NCBI GenBank assembly: GCA_026936105.1
Contig: JAIXKI010000002.1
Location: 464,713-528,712 of the forward strand
DNA: 64,000 bases
DNA from: Chitinophagales bacterium
GTDB taxonomy: Bacteria; Bacteroidota; Bacteroidia; Chitinophagales; Chitinophagaceae
Direction: 5' to 3'
Below, piece by piece: positions 35,083 through 44,259 of this stretch; position 1 is the first letter of the stretch; each line of letters starts with the position of its first letter. The position numbers were made by a program, and so were the translations under genes. Below the pieces are notes generated by a model. It had not been told where the DNA came from, did no database searches, and was given only the letters and a program-made list of their open reading frames with translations.

Positions 35083-37440
35083 TTATTCTACTATACGTAA
35101 ACGGGCATAATGAAGCATGATCTTCTTCTCACCATTCTTTTCAAACTTAATTGTGGCAACAGGATTATGTACACTGCCTTCAATTTTTATCACTGATCCA
35201 AAGCCAAATTTTGCATGTTCCACTTTTTGGCCTGCTTTTAAGTCAGATGTGTCACTGGCTGCAAAATCAGAGGAAGGCACATGCTCTATTGTTTTGTTTT
35301 GTTTTTTGGTTGAGAGATAAAAAGGTTCGGATGACCTTGCTGCCGGCTGTTCATTGAAATAAGTTCCTTTCTGCCGGCTTACCTGGCCGGATTCCCCGTC
35401 CCATCCGTTGTTTCGATCCAATCCTAACCCTCTTCCCCAACTTACACGTCCCTGATTTTTTGAGCCTCCGCCACCGAAAGTTTTGTTTAAAAATGAAGCC
35501 GGTAATTCTCCAATGAACCTGCTTGGTTCATTTTGAACTAAAGAACCGAAGCGGTATCTGCTATTAGCATACGTAAGCCAAAGCCTGCTCTTTGCTCTGG
35601 TGATGGCTACGTAAAACAACCTTCTTTCTTCTTCCAGTTCTTCTCTTGTATTTACACTGAGTCCATTGGGGAAAAGCATCTCTTCCAATCCTGCTACGAA
35701 AACACATTCGAATTCCAGTCCTTTTGCAGAATGAATGGTCATCAGTTTCACCACATCTGCATCAGGATCTTTCTGATCCTGGTCGGTAAGCAAAACGATC
35801 TGCTGCAGGTATGCAGCCAGGCTTTTATCGCCCACTTCTCCATCTTCTTCATTCATCGGGGTTTCAATCCATTCTTTGATAGAGTTCAGTAATTCCTGTA
35901 TGTTCTCATACCTTGCCACCCCTTCCGTGCTCTTATCATTAAAAAGTTCTTTGACGATATTGGTTTGCTTACCTACATGAAAAGCCACTTCATACGCATT
36001 TTGTTTTTCAAGCATGCTTTGAAAACTCCTGATCATTGTTACAAAGCTTTCGAGGGCTTCAATAGTTCCCGGTTTGAATTGTAATTGTCTTGTTTTGCCG
36101 ATCGCCTCCCACATTGAGATATTGTTTTCATTGGCATACAGGATGACTTTGTCCACGGTTGTCTTTCCGATACCTCTTGCCGGAAAGTTGATGATGCGTT
36201 TCAGTGCTTCTTCATCTTGCGGATTCACGATCACCCTCAGGTAAGCCAGAAAATCCTTGATCTCTTTTCTCTGATAAAAACTAATGCCTCCGTAGATTAT
36301 GTAAGGGATATTCATTCGTCGCAGGCATTCTTCAAATGCCCTGCTCTGTGCATTGGTCCGATACAAAACGGCGAAATCCTTATGATGATAATGGTTGCGC
36401 AGTTTCTGTTCCTGGATTGCATCAGCCACAAATTTTCCTTCTTCATTATCGGTCATAGTCCGGACCACTTGTATCTTTTCTCCTTCCAGGTTTTTCGTCC
36501 ACAGGTCTTTCGGGATCTGGCCTTTATTATTTTTAATCACTTCGTTGGCAACATTCAATATGCTTTGAGTGCTCCGGTAATTCTGTTCCAGTTTAATAAT
36601 GGCGGCATCTTCATAATCTTTCCGGAACTGCAGAATATTTTGAATGGTAGCGCCGCGAAAGCTGTAAATACTTTGTGCATCATCACCCACCACACAGATA
36701 TTCTCGTGCTGCGCAGCCAGTAATTTTATGATCTCATACTGGGCCGGATTGGTATCCTGGTATTCATCTATCAGGATATAACGGAACTTGGTCTGATATT
36801 TCATCAGCGCCTCAGGAAACTCTTTCAGCAACCGGTACATGTTGAAAAGAAGATCGTCAAAGTCCATTGCCCCGTTTTTGAAACAACGTTTTGCATAGGC
36901 GCTGTAAATGGAAGCAATGGCAGGCCGGTTACTTCTTGAATCCTCCTGCTGAATGTAATAATCATTGCGGTATTCTTCAGGCCCGACCAGTGCATTCTTG
37001 GCAGCAGAGATACGGTTGTAAACTATATTGGGCTTGTAATGTTTGTCATCAAGATTCAATTCATGAATTACCGTTTTTATTACAGATTTGGCATCGTCTG
37101 TATCGTAAATGGTAAAATTATTGGGATAACCTAAACGGTGGGCTTCACTTCTGAGAATGCGGGCGAATACACTGTGGAAAGTTCCGATATACAGATTCCT
37201 GGCTTCATGATTTCCCAGGATATGCTCCACTCTCTCTCTCATCTCCCTTGCGGCTTTGTTGGTAAAGGTCAATGCAAGTATGTTAAACGAATCAACACCA
37301 TTGGCCATCAGGTGTGCAATGCGTGTTGTCAGCACTTTAGTTTTCCCGCTTCCCGCTCCGGCTACAATCATCAGCGGCCCGTTGATATGGAGTACAGCTT
37401 CCTGTTGTTTCTCGTTCAATCCTTTCAGGTAATCTTGCAT
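35083..37440 (-). CDS. UvrD/PcrA-type superfamily 1 DNA helicase
   Basis: ATP-dependent 3'-5' helicase of repair and replication, 785 residues. Q-motif and Walker A are near the N-terminus: LNEKQQEAVLHINGPLMIVAGAGSGKTKVL. Further motifs are Ia TNKAAREMRERV, Walker B YILIDEYQDTNPAQYEII, III VVGDDAQSIYSFRGA, IV EQNYRSTQSIL, V TIHSAKGLEFECVF and VI LFYVAITRAKSRLWL. The C-terminal end (LKAGQKVEHAKFGFGSVIKI to the stop) is the Tudor-like domain of PcrA that contacts RNA polymerase. The region before it (about 650-730) is a disordered Gly/Ser-rich linker. It is a single gene, divergent from the asparaginase-domain gene. PcrA and UvrD cannot be separated with certainty by eye. Confidence 0.95.
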   Translation of the reverse strand: MQDYLKGLNEKQQEAVLHINGPLMIVAGAGSGKTKVLTTRIAHLMANGVDSFNILALTFTNKAAREMRERVEHILGNHEARNLYIGTFHSVFARILRSEAHRLGYPNNFTIYDTDDAKSVIKTVIHELNLDDKHYKPNIVYNRISAAKNALVGPEEYRNDYYIQQEDSRSNRPAIASIYSAYAKRCFKNGAMDFDDLLFNMYRLLKEFPEALMKYQTKFRYILIDEYQDTNPAQYEIIKLLAAQHENICVVGDDAQSIYSFRGATIQNILQFRKDYEDAAIIKLEQNYRSTQSILNVANEVIKNNKGQIPKDLWTKNLEGEKIQVVRTMTDNEEGKFVADAIQEQKLRNHYHHKDFAVLYRTNAQSRAFEECLRRMNIPYIIYGGISFYQRKEIKDFLAYLRVIVNPQDEEALKRIINFPARGIGKTTVDKVILYANENNISMWEAIGKTRQLQFKPGTIEALESFVTMIRSFQSMLEKQNAYEVAFHVGKQTNIVKELFNDKSTEGVARYENIQELLNSIKEWIETPMNEEDGEVGDKSLAAYLQQIVLLTDQDQKDPDADVVKLMTIHSAKGLEFECVFVAGLEEMLFPNGLSVNTREELEEERRLFYVAITRAKSRLWLTYANSRYRFGSLVQNEPSRFIGELPASFLNKTFGGGGSKNQGRVSWGRGLGLDRNNGWDGESGQVSRQKGTYFNEQPAARSSEPFYLSTKKQNKTIEHVPSSDFAASDTSDLKAGQKVEHAKFGFGSVIKIEGSVHNPVATIKFEKNGEKKIMLHYARLRIVE

Positions 37441-37590
37441 GGCTGCAAGTTACTCGATTGCTTCAAGTTGAAAAGGGGCAGATGCCATTTTATCCCCGAA
37501 AAGATCTTCTGTGATGAATTTAAAGGCTTCTATTTCAATGAAAATTTTTCATAACTGCAGATTTGATAATTTTAAGGCCAAAATCTTTAA

Positions 37591-38064
37591 ATGGCAATCC
37601 GCATTTTTGTTACCGGCGGCACTTTTGACAAAGAATATAATGAGCTGACCGGCTCCCTTTTTTTCAATAAGACCCATCTTCATGAAATGTTGCGACTGGG
37701 CCGCAACCATGTTCCGGTGGAGATAACCACCTTGATGATGATAGACAGTTTGGAAATGACCAATTCTGACCGTAATACCATTGCAAGGCATTGCAAAGGA
37801 GCCAAAGAAGATAAGATTGTTATTACGCATGGCACAGATACCATGGCAGAGACCGCAAAAGTGCTGGGCAAGAAGATTAAAAACAAGACCATAGTGATCA
37901 CCGGCGCCATGGTGCCTTATAAATTCGGAAGTTCGGACGGATTGTTCAATCTGGGCAGCTCACTTGCCTTTGTACAGACATTGCCACATGGAGTGTATGT
38001 CATCATGAATGGCCGTTGCTTCAACTGGAACAATGTGAAAAGAATAAAGCAAAGGAACTTTTGA
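37591..38064 (+). CDS. Single-domain asparaginase-like protein
   Basis: A 157-residue protein corresponding only to the N-terminal domain of type I/II L-asparaginases, which are normally about 330 residues. Both Thr-containing active-site motifs are present: the N-terminal VTGGTFDKEYNELTGS and the second ITHGTDTMAETAKVLG. The C-terminal domain that completes the dimer and substrate pocket is absent, and the frame ends naturally with a basic tail (VKRIKQRNF). Similar short proteins occur in Bacteroidota, so this is probably a genuine subfamily and not a truncation. The reaction is unproven. It is divergent from the uvrD-like gene and converges on the DapB-like gene. Confidence 0.85.
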   Translation: MAIRIFVTGGTFDKEYNELTGSLFFNKTHLHEMLRLGRNHVPVEITTLMMIDSLEMTNSDRNTIARHCKGAKEDKIVITHGTDTMAETAKVLGKKIKNKTIVITGAMVPYKFGSSDGLFNLGSSLAFVQTLPHGVYVIMNGRCFNWNNVKRIKQRNF

Positions 38065-38127
38065 AGAGATCGAATAGGCATACTTTTCCCCGAAATCATT
38101 TAAAAATATTAATAGGATATTTTATTT

Positions 38128-38880
38128 TCAACCAGTAGCAAAATAGGGAAGCAGGACATCTTCAAAGTTGTAAAGTCCTTTTTTCTTGCTTGCCAGGTTT
38201 TGCGCAATAAAAAGAACGCCGTTTCCAAATGCCTCCCTTGAGATGGATTCATGGATCAGCCGGACAGTCTGTGAAGGAAATCCAAATATCACTTCGTGCC
38301 TGCCAACAATACCGCCGGCTCTTACAGAATTGATGACCGATTTTTTAAGATCCAATGCTTCAGCAATTTTGATGGCGGTTCCCGAAACACCTTTTTTTTC
38401 TTTGAAGTGCTCTTCTATGATCTCAATATCCACCCAGGGAGCGATTTTCTGAAGGAACTTTGCAGCAAAGAGCAGATAATTAACCCCCAGAGTAATGTTT
38501 GGGCTCCAAAACACGACCGTTTTTTCAGATAATTTTTTCAATAGTTCCTGTTCTGCTTCGCCATAATGTGATACCGCGGAAATAACCTTAACTCTGCGCT
38601 CACCTGCTATATCATAATAATTGTAAATGCCTGTTTCGGATGAGAAATCAATGATAAGATCTACCGGATGTTTATCGAGCAGCTCCGGCATTTTTATTTT
38701 GGAAGTGGAATAGATAAGCCCGGGTTCTTCAGATTCAACTCCTAAAAATTCCGGAACACTTCTGTTTTCTAAAAGAGTGCTGCGCCTTAAAACCCATTCC
38801 AGGCTGAATTCCTCATTTTGTAAGATCACCGTAGCAACGGCTTTGCCTGTTTTTCCGAATCCGATCAGTCCTACTTTCAT
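38128..38880 (-). CDS. 4-hydroxy-tetrahydrodipicolinate reductase-like protein (DapB family, divergent)
   Basis: NAD(P)-dependent reductase of the DapB fold, 250 residues from the preferred ATG at 38878-38880; the frame is open upstream but the extra 13 residues precede the dinucleotide-binding strand (MKVGLIGFGKTGKAVA) and are not expected. The C-terminal domain has SPNITLGVNYLLFAAKFLQ, IEIIEEHFKEKKGVSGTAIKIA and VIFGFPSQTVRL, all in DapB order. The proton-donor His158 and Lys162 equivalents are present, but the second His is Phe159, the usual DAPSGTA is GVSGTA, and the central GTTG motif is replaced by SAVSHYGE. It may be the lysine-pathway enzyme in diverged form or a paralogue, so I withhold the dapB symbol. 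Confidence 0.8.
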   Translation of the reverse strand: MKVGLIGFGKTGKAVATVILQNEEFSLEWVLRRSTLLENRSVPEFLGVESEEPGLIYSTSKIKMPELLDKHPVDLIIDFSSETGIYNYYDIAGERRVKVISAVSHYGEAEQELLKKLSEKTVVFWSPNITLGVNYLLFAAKFLQKIAPWVDIEIIEEHFKEKKGVSGTAIKIAEALDLKKSVINSVRAGGIVGRHEVIFGFPSQTVRLIHESISREAFGNGVLFIAQNLASKKKGLYNFEDVLLPYFATG

Positions 38881-39180
38881 TTCTTGAGCGTTTAAGTGGA
38901 GAAAAAAATTACATCTCAATATTCAAAGAATAAATAAGCGATACGGCTGAAGGTAATAAAAAACCATAAAAAAGCAGATCGCTTTTCTTTAAAATTCATT
39001 GATGATCATGAAAAATTATTATTAAAATGAAATAAGATTTTCCTGAGAGTATTCAATAATAAAAATGTCCGGACATTATTTGTTCCGAAGAACCCATCAG
39101 GCATAACAAAAAGCTACTGCGATAAAATATTTTCATCTGATCTGTTAAACTTTTCTGACCTGTTGTTGTCTGAATCTTTC

Positions 39181-40410
39181 ATGAAACACCTGTTTTCCCT
39201 GATCGGCTGCTCCTTGCTGATCATTGCCTGCAAAAAATCCGGAACAATAAGTCCGGTTACCCCTCCTTCAGCAGACAGCTTTACGGTAACAGTAAATAAT
39301 GGTTATGGCAGCGGTAAATATAAGGCCGGAGATACGGTCCATATTTTCAGTAAGGCCTATCCATCTTCACAAGTATTTGGCTCCTGGTCAGGCAATAATG
39401 TTTCATTATTGAATGCTCCGGAAGAATGGCATACCTGGTTTATCATGCCTCAAAAAGATGTGGCCTTTTCCGGCAGTGTACAAAATATCCAATCATTCAC
39501 TCTGAATTTTGAAAATATAAGAGGAAGAGACAGGATGAAGCGGGTGTATTACTATTTTCCTGCCGGGCATAAAGGCATTGTGTACTTGCTTCATGGAACC
39601 GGGGGCAGTGCTGCTTTTCTGGTGGCTGACTATGAATGGCAGTTGTTGATCAATGATCTGGTGAACGAAAAATTTGCGGTGATTGTTACCGAATCAGAAG
39701 AATCAACAACCAATTCCGATCTAAACGGCGATGGCGTATTGCGATGGAACACCGCTCCCTGGGATACTATAACTAATGTTGACTATGCCAATATCCGGAT
39801 CATTACCGATACATTTTATAACCGGGGACTTGCCGGCAGGGCTGAACCAAAATACAGCATTGGCATGAGCAATGGAGGGAATTTTTCTACAGCACTTTCT
39901 ACTATCTATAATTATAAGGCAGGGGTAAGTTATTGTGCTCCTGCAGGAACGCCTATTGCACAGATTACCAACACACCGTTGCAGTTTTGCATGGCAAGGT
40001 TTGATAATAATCCAAATGTAGGATCAGCGGGCAATGCGAATGCACTCAATAATTCACGGTTGATGACCGGACGGGGCATTTGCAGTAAATATTTTATTAA
40101 AGAACGTTCTCCGCTTTATCCGGAACGGTTTGCCCGCCGGGGTGATATCAGCACATCTCAATCCACTGCTGTATTCAATGAAATTAAAAAATCCGGTTTG
40201 CTGGATACGAAAAACTATTTCATCGGCTATTCGGACGCATTGAGATCTGCTATGGATGCCAATCCATCTGCCTTTCCTCAGCTAAACAGTTTGAGTTTTC
40301 CTCAGCAAAATTTTGTGATGACCCAGATAGACCTGGCTGTTTCCGATCACAAGATGTACAGTGATTTCAACAGGGCCACCATTCAGTTCCTCAATAAACA
40401 ATGCCAATAG
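39181..40410 (+). CDS. Lipoprotein with alpha/beta-hydrolase (esterase-like) domain
   Basis: A 409-residue lipoprotein from the ATG at 39181, which begins a typical lipoprotein signal with lipobox IIAC (Cys17); an earlier in-frame ATG at 39163 would spoil that signal. Residues about 35-110 form a small beta domain (VTVNNGYGSGKYKAGDTVHI) like the InlB-type repeats of surface proteins. The rest is an alpha/beta hydrolase with IVYLLHGTGGSAAF (oxyanion hole), nucleophile GMSNGG (Ser230) and a probable His in VSDHKMYSD. It resembles polyhydroxybutyrate depolymerase- or feruloyl-esterase-type secreted esterases, but the substrate is unknown. It stands alone on the plus strand. Confidence 0.8.
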   Translation: MKHLFSLIGCSLLIIACKKSGTISPVTPPSADSFTVTVNNGYGSGKYKAGDTVHIFSKAYPSSQVFGSWSGNNVSLLNAPEEWHTWFIMPQKDVAFSGSVQNIQSFTLNFENIRGRDRMKRVYYYFPAGHKGIVYLLHGTGGSAAFLVADYEWQLLINDLVNEKFAVIVTESEESTTNSDLNGDGVLRWNTAPWDTITNVDYANIRIITDTFYNRGLAGRAEPKYSIGMSNGGNFSTALSTIYNYKAGVSYCAPAGTPIAQITNTPLQFCMARFDNNPNVGSAGNANALNNSRLMTGRGICSKYFIKERSPLYPERFARRGDISTSQSTAVFNEIKKSGLLDTKNYFIGYSDALRSAMDANPSAFPQLNSLSFPQQNFVMTQIDLAVSDHKMYSDFNRATIQFLNKQCQ

Positions 40411-40508
40411 TATTTTACTTGTTTAAAAGATCTTCGGATGCCCATACTTCTAACCGGGGTGTATTTTCCTGCGGTTTAGTAACTTTATCAGACTGAAAAA
40501 CAGATTTT

Positions 40509-41096
40509 ATGAAATATATTTTTTCCATCGGCTTATTACTATTTATAAGCAACATCAAAGCACAGGAAATACTTCCTGCAGATATTCAGATCAAAACAGC
40601 TTTACTGGCAGCGCCAGCCGATCAGAAAGAAACTGCAACAGTATTGGGTTATGATCAGGCTGGTAAGCTGGTCACTTTGAAAAAAGGAACCGGCAACATG
40701 ATCTGTCTTGCCGATGATCCCGCTAAAAAGGGGATCAGTGTTGCCTGTTATTCTGCCAACCTGGAACCTTTTATGGCCAGAGGCAGGCAATTGCTGGCTG
40801 AAGGAAAAACAGAAGAACAAAAACAGGAGATCCGTTCTAAAGAGATAGATGAGGGAAAATTAAAAATGCCGAAAGACCCGAACATACTTTATGTGCTGAC
40901 TGGTTCAGAGGAGAATTATGATAAAACCACAGGAGAGCTGAAAGATGCCAATATGCGGTATGTGTTTTATGTTCCTTATGCCACGCTGGAATCTACCGGA
41001 ATGTCAGCAAAGCCGTCCATACCCGGTATGCCCTGGCTGATGGAACCTGGCACGGCCAAAGCTCATATTATGATCGTGCCGCCGAAAAAGAATTAG
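40509..41096 (+). CDS. Secreted protein of unknown function
   Basis: A 195-residue exported protein with a signal peptide ending near NIKAQ. I do not recognise the family. The mature part contains a beta-rich half (TATVLGYDQAGKLVTLKKG, MICLADDPAKKGISVACY), a charged helix (RQLLAEGKTEEQKQEIRSKEID) and a C-terminal segment with several Pro and Met (MSAKPSIPGMPWLMEPGTAKAHIMIVPP). There is a pair of Cys in the mature protein (about residues 65 and 79), possibly a disulphide. No catalytic pattern is evident. It lies 98 bases after the lipoprotein hydrolase, with a near-consensus TAACTTTA before its start, and may have its own promoter. Confidence 0.75.
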   Translation: MKYIFSIGLLLFISNIKAQEILPADIQIKTALLAAPADQKETATVLGYDQAGKLVTLKKGTGNMICLADDPAKKGISVACYSANLEPFMARGRQLLAEGKTEEQKQEIRSKEIDEGKLKMPKDPNILYVLTGSEENYDKTTGELKDANMRYVFYVPYATLESTGMSAKPSIPGMPWLMEPGTAKAHIMIVPPKKN

Positions 41097-41277
41097 CGGC
41101 AAAAATCTATCATTTACAACTAAAGTAAAGCATTGATCATTTGAAACCGCAGGTTTTAATAATGAAAAGTAGTGTGCCTGGACCCAAACCGGAATCTGTA
41201 AACAGGAAACTGATCAAATGAGAAATAATTTTTTAAAGCTGATTCTCAGAAGGCCTCTTTACGGAATCAGTATTTTT

Positions 41278-42390
41278 CTATTTCATCAGTTCTTTCAAAG
41301 CACCGGCAAGCATGTTCACATGATTGTGTGTACAGCTTTCACCCATGATGCCGATCCTCCATAACTTGCCTGCAAAATCACCTAGTCCGCCACCGACTTC
41401 AATATTGTATTGATTCAGTAAAGCGTTTCTGATCTTCGCTTCGTCATAACCACCAGGAAGGAACATGGTATTCAGGTTGGGCAGCCTGTATTTTTCTTCC
41501 ACCAGAAAACGGAATCCCATCGGCTCCAGCTGGCTTGCGAGGTATTGATGCACTTCATGGTGGCGGGCCCAGCGTTTTTCAAGTCCTTCATCCAATACCA
41601 GTCTCAATGATTCATACAAAGCGAATATTGCAGAAACGGGAGCAGTGTGATGATAGGCTCTTTTAGCGCCGCTCCAGTAATTTTTTACCAGGCTGAGATC
41701 AAGAAACCAGCTTTGCACTTTGCTCTTTCTGTTCTCAAGCGCCTTTACAGCTTTGGCAGAAAAACTTACCGGCGATAATCCCGGAGGAGCGCTCAAGCAT
41801 TTTTGTGAGCCGGAATACACAGCGTCTATATTCCATTCATCAACTTTCAAAGGTACACCGCAGTAAGAAGTGACGCCATCCACCATCAGTAAGGCTCCTG
41901 CATCATGAACCATTTCACTAATCTCTTCCATTGGCTGCAATGCTCCGGTTGATGTTTCTGCGTGAACTAATGCCACCAGTTTCGGATGAGGACATTCGTC
42001 CAGTGCTTTCTTCAATTGAGAAGGCTCTGTCACCTTACCCCATTCCGTATTCACTTTATGCACTTTGGCGCCGCAGCGTCCTGCAATATCGGCCATGCGG
42101 CCACCGAATACTCCGTTAATACAAATGATACAGTCATCACCCGGCTCCAACAAGTTTACCAGGCAGGTTTCCATTCCGGCGCTGCCGGGACCTGACACGA
42201 CAAAAGTGAGAGGGTTCTTTGTCAGAAAAGTGTCCTGAACCATTGCTTTCACGGTATCCATCAACTGTACAAATTCGGGATCCAGATGTCCCATCAGCGG
42301 ACTGGACATTGCTTTCAGTACTTCAGGATGCACATCAGAAGGGCCGGGGCCCATTAAAATTCTTGGAGTGGGAGTTAATTTTTCAGGCAT
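41278..42390 (-). CDS. Class V aminotransferase, alanine-glyoxylate/serine-pyruvate type
   Basis: PLP-dependent aminotransferase of 370 residues that probably transfers amino groups between alanine or serine and glyoxylate or pyruvate. The family start LTPTPRILMGPGPSDVHPEVL is clear. The PLP Lys is Lys197 in YSGSQKCLSAPPGLSP, and the cofactor-phosphate and ring-binding segments SGPGSAGMETCL and VDGVTSYCGVPL are in place. The C-terminal GGLGDFAGKLWRIGIMG is diagnostic for this subgroup. It is monocistronic on the minus strand, well separated from both neighbours. The exact substrate pair cannot be fixed from sequence. Confidence 0.94.
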   Translation of the reverse strand: MPEKLTPTPRILMGPGPSDVHPEVLKAMSSPLMGHLDPEFVQLMDTVKAMVQDTFLTKNPLTFVVSGPGSAGMETCLVNLLEPGDDCIICINGVFGGRMADIAGRCGAKVHKVNTEWGKVTEPSQLKKALDECPHPKLVALVHAETSTGALQPMEEISEMVHDAGALLMVDGVTSYCGVPLKVDEWNIDAVYSGSQKCLSAPPGLSPVSFSAKAVKALENRKSKVQSWFLDLSLVKNYWSGAKRAYHHTAPVSAIFALYESLRLVLDEGLEKRWARHHEVHQYLASQLEPMGFRFLVEEKYRLPNLNTMFLPGGYDEAKIRNALLNQYNIEVGGGLGDFAGKLWRIGIMGESCTHNHVNMLAGALKELMK

Positions 42391-42850
42391 GGTGATCTTT
42401 TTTTTTAATCATAATAAAGGCTGAACCGTTCCGATAAATGATCTGTTTGGTTTGTCGTGCTTCAGCATTTTATCAGAGTTCAAATTTATTATTCCTGATC
42501 ATTATTAACACAAAAAAATGCCTGACAATTCTCTCGCAAAAAGCCGCAAACTATATGGCGAATAATATTTAGAAGATTGAAATAAAAATATCAATGCAAT
42601 AAGTAAATAGAATGTCTGCAGATAATGAGCAAGAGAAGAGAACAAATTAATCAGCATCATAAAAAACTTTTACCGTTCTGAAACACATCGAATCGGATTG
42701 GATTTAAGAAGAACTTCTTTTAAAAAATAAACATCGAACTAAGATTCCATCAAAGGATCAGTTTACGAATAAAGGAAATCAAAATATTCCCGATTTGGCA
42801 TTTAAAGCAGATAAAGCATCAATATTTTGCGCCTGGTTAAAATGCATGAT
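42391..42850. other. Intergenic gap, no gene found
   Basis: This 460-base gap between divergent genes is AT-rich and must hold two promoters, but no exact TAnnTTTG box stands out. I looked for a cobalamin or other riboswitch ahead of the CbiX-like gene and recognised none. Only open frames of under 20 codons occur. No terminator, repeat or RNA gene is supported. Confidence 0.6.
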
Positions 42851-43807
42851 ATGAAAAACACAATAGAGGTTTTGAGAAGAATTTACCTTATCGGAATAAT
42901 ATTTTTTACAAGTTGTCTCACGTCATTGGCTCAAAAAACCGGAGTGATGATCATGGCTCATGGCGGCGGTCCGCAGTGGAATGCACTGGTAACAAAAGCT
43001 GCTGAACCTCTTGCCAAAGGCTATCCGGTTTCCATAGCGTGGGGAATGGCAGACCCGGTTACTTTACAAAGATCAATAGATGAACTGGAATCGAAAGGCG
43101 TGACTAAGATCATTGCTATCCCGTTGTTTATTTCAAGCCATAGTGAAGTTATACGGCAAACAGAATACCTGCTTGGCCTTCGTGATAAACTTGCCGATCC
43201 TCCTATGGCTCCGATGGACCATTCAGGAGGTTCTCACCAGATGTCGGGTATGGGTGGAAGTTCCATGCATCGTAGCCAGGCAGATCACGCAGCTGAATTA
43301 AAGCCTTTAAAGTTCAAGGTAAAACTGATCATGACGCATGCGCTGGATGACGACCCTGTTGTGGCAGAGATCCTTCGTGACCGCATTGATGAACTCAGTT
43401 CCGATCCTTCCCGTGAAACAGTTATTCTCGTGGCTCATGGCCCCAATAGTGAAGAGGATAACCGGAAATGGATCGCCAGTCTTGAATCTTTATCCGGGAA
43501 GATCCAGAAACTTCAGGAAGTTAAAAGCAAAGGATTTAAGCAGATCTTTTCCGTAACGGTTAGGGATGATGCCGATAAAGCGATTTTTGATCAGGCCAAA
43601 GAACAACTGAGGGCTTTGGTGCGTCAGGCAGGTGAGTTTGGCAATGTCATCGTTGTTCCTGTATTCTTATCTTCAGGAGGAAGAGAGCAAGCCGTTGCCG
43701 AAAGATTAAAAGGATTGGCTTATAAATGGAATGCAAAAACTTTACTGCCCGACAGCCGGTTGACTGATTTTTTAAATGAGTCTGTTTATCAGGCTCTGAA
43801 AAAATAG
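42851..43807 (+). CDS. Exported CbiX/SirB-like protein with Met/His-rich linker
   Basis: A 318-residue protein from the ATG at 42851 (ATG at 42842 or a TTG at 42827 are alternatives). A signal peptide or lipoprotein-like signal (IIFFTSCLTSLAQ) precedes two tandem chelatase-type domains of the CbiX/SirB class, which insert cobalt or iron into sirohydrochlorin in the cytoplasm. The first has MIMAHGGGPQWN (His37) and FISSHSEV (His97). The second has VILVAHGPNSEED (His196), but its other His position reads VFLSSGGRE. Between them, about residues 119-147 hold a linker with five Met and four His. Export and the linker suggest a periplasmic metal-binding or metal-delivery role and not cobalamin synthesis. 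No cobalamin genes are near. Confidence 0.82.
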   Translation: MKNTIEVLRRIYLIGIIFFTSCLTSLAQKTGVMIMAHGGGPQWNALVTKAAEPLAKGYPVSIAWGMADPVTLQRSIDELESKGVTKIIAIPLFISSHSEVIRQTEYLLGLRDKLADPPMAPMDHSGGSHQMSGMGGSSMHRSQADHAAELKPLKFKVKLIMTHALDDDPVVAEILRDRIDELSSDPSRETVILVAHGPNSEEDNRKWIASLESLSGKIQKLQEVKSKGFKQIFSVTVRDDADKAIFDQAKEQLRALVRQAGEFGNVIVVPVFLSSGGREQAVAERLKGLAYKWNAKTLLPDSRLTDFLNESVYQALKK

Positions 43808-44055
43808 TTTTTTGCAAGTAGAATCCTATTAAGCCCGATCAAAACTTTGGGATCTTTTTCATTGAGATAATGAGTGTAATAAGATCAAAACCCTCTTTGC
43901 TGATTCACTATATTTTCTTATTTCTCGGAATAAGGGTGAGTTGGTAAAAAATCGAGAGATAAAAAATGATTTTACCGGTGCAGCGTATAATTCGCAGAGA
44001 GATTTTTAAGTACAAGAATAGTGAACAGGGAGAGCATTTTTCATGTTTAAATTGA

Positions 44056-44259
44056 TCATCCTTCTGTTCTTTTGATCTCAGCTCCCAATTTTTTCAATCG
44101 CTCGTCAATGAATTGGTAGCCCCTGTCTATTTGTTCAATGTTTTGGATCATACTTTTTCCTTCAGCGCTGAGTGCGGCTATTAATAAGGTAACACCGGCT
44201 CTTATGTCGGGAATACTCATGGTGATCCCTCTCAACGGTTGTTCTCTTTTTTCTCCGGC
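44056..44259 (-). pseudogene. Remnant of a second murA gene (C-terminal fragment)
   Basis: About 60 codons match the last part of MurA from REQPLRGITM to the end (IKRTE), nearly identical at protein level to the C-terminus of the intact murA at 45440-46750. At DNA level the two copies differ at many synonymous positions, so this is not a recent tandem copy; a second functional murA probably existed here before being cut down. Homology stops sharply at about 44250. Upstream of that, the three minus-strand frames contain nothing like MurA, and a hairpin (44258-44300) sits at the junction. An isolated 60-residue C-terminus cannot form the enzyme. The ATG at 44272-44274 would give an open frame of 72 codons, but expression is doubtful. 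Confidence 0.8.

Noticed and set aside
36217-36723. A 168-codon plus-strand frame inside the uvrD-like gene
   Set aside because: It runs antisense to the conserved helicase motifs and its translation has no family-like pattern. The opposite strand is certain.
42391-42850. Cobalamin riboswitch upstream of the CbiX-like gene
   Set aside because: No B12-box-like sequence or expected hairpin is visible in the gap.
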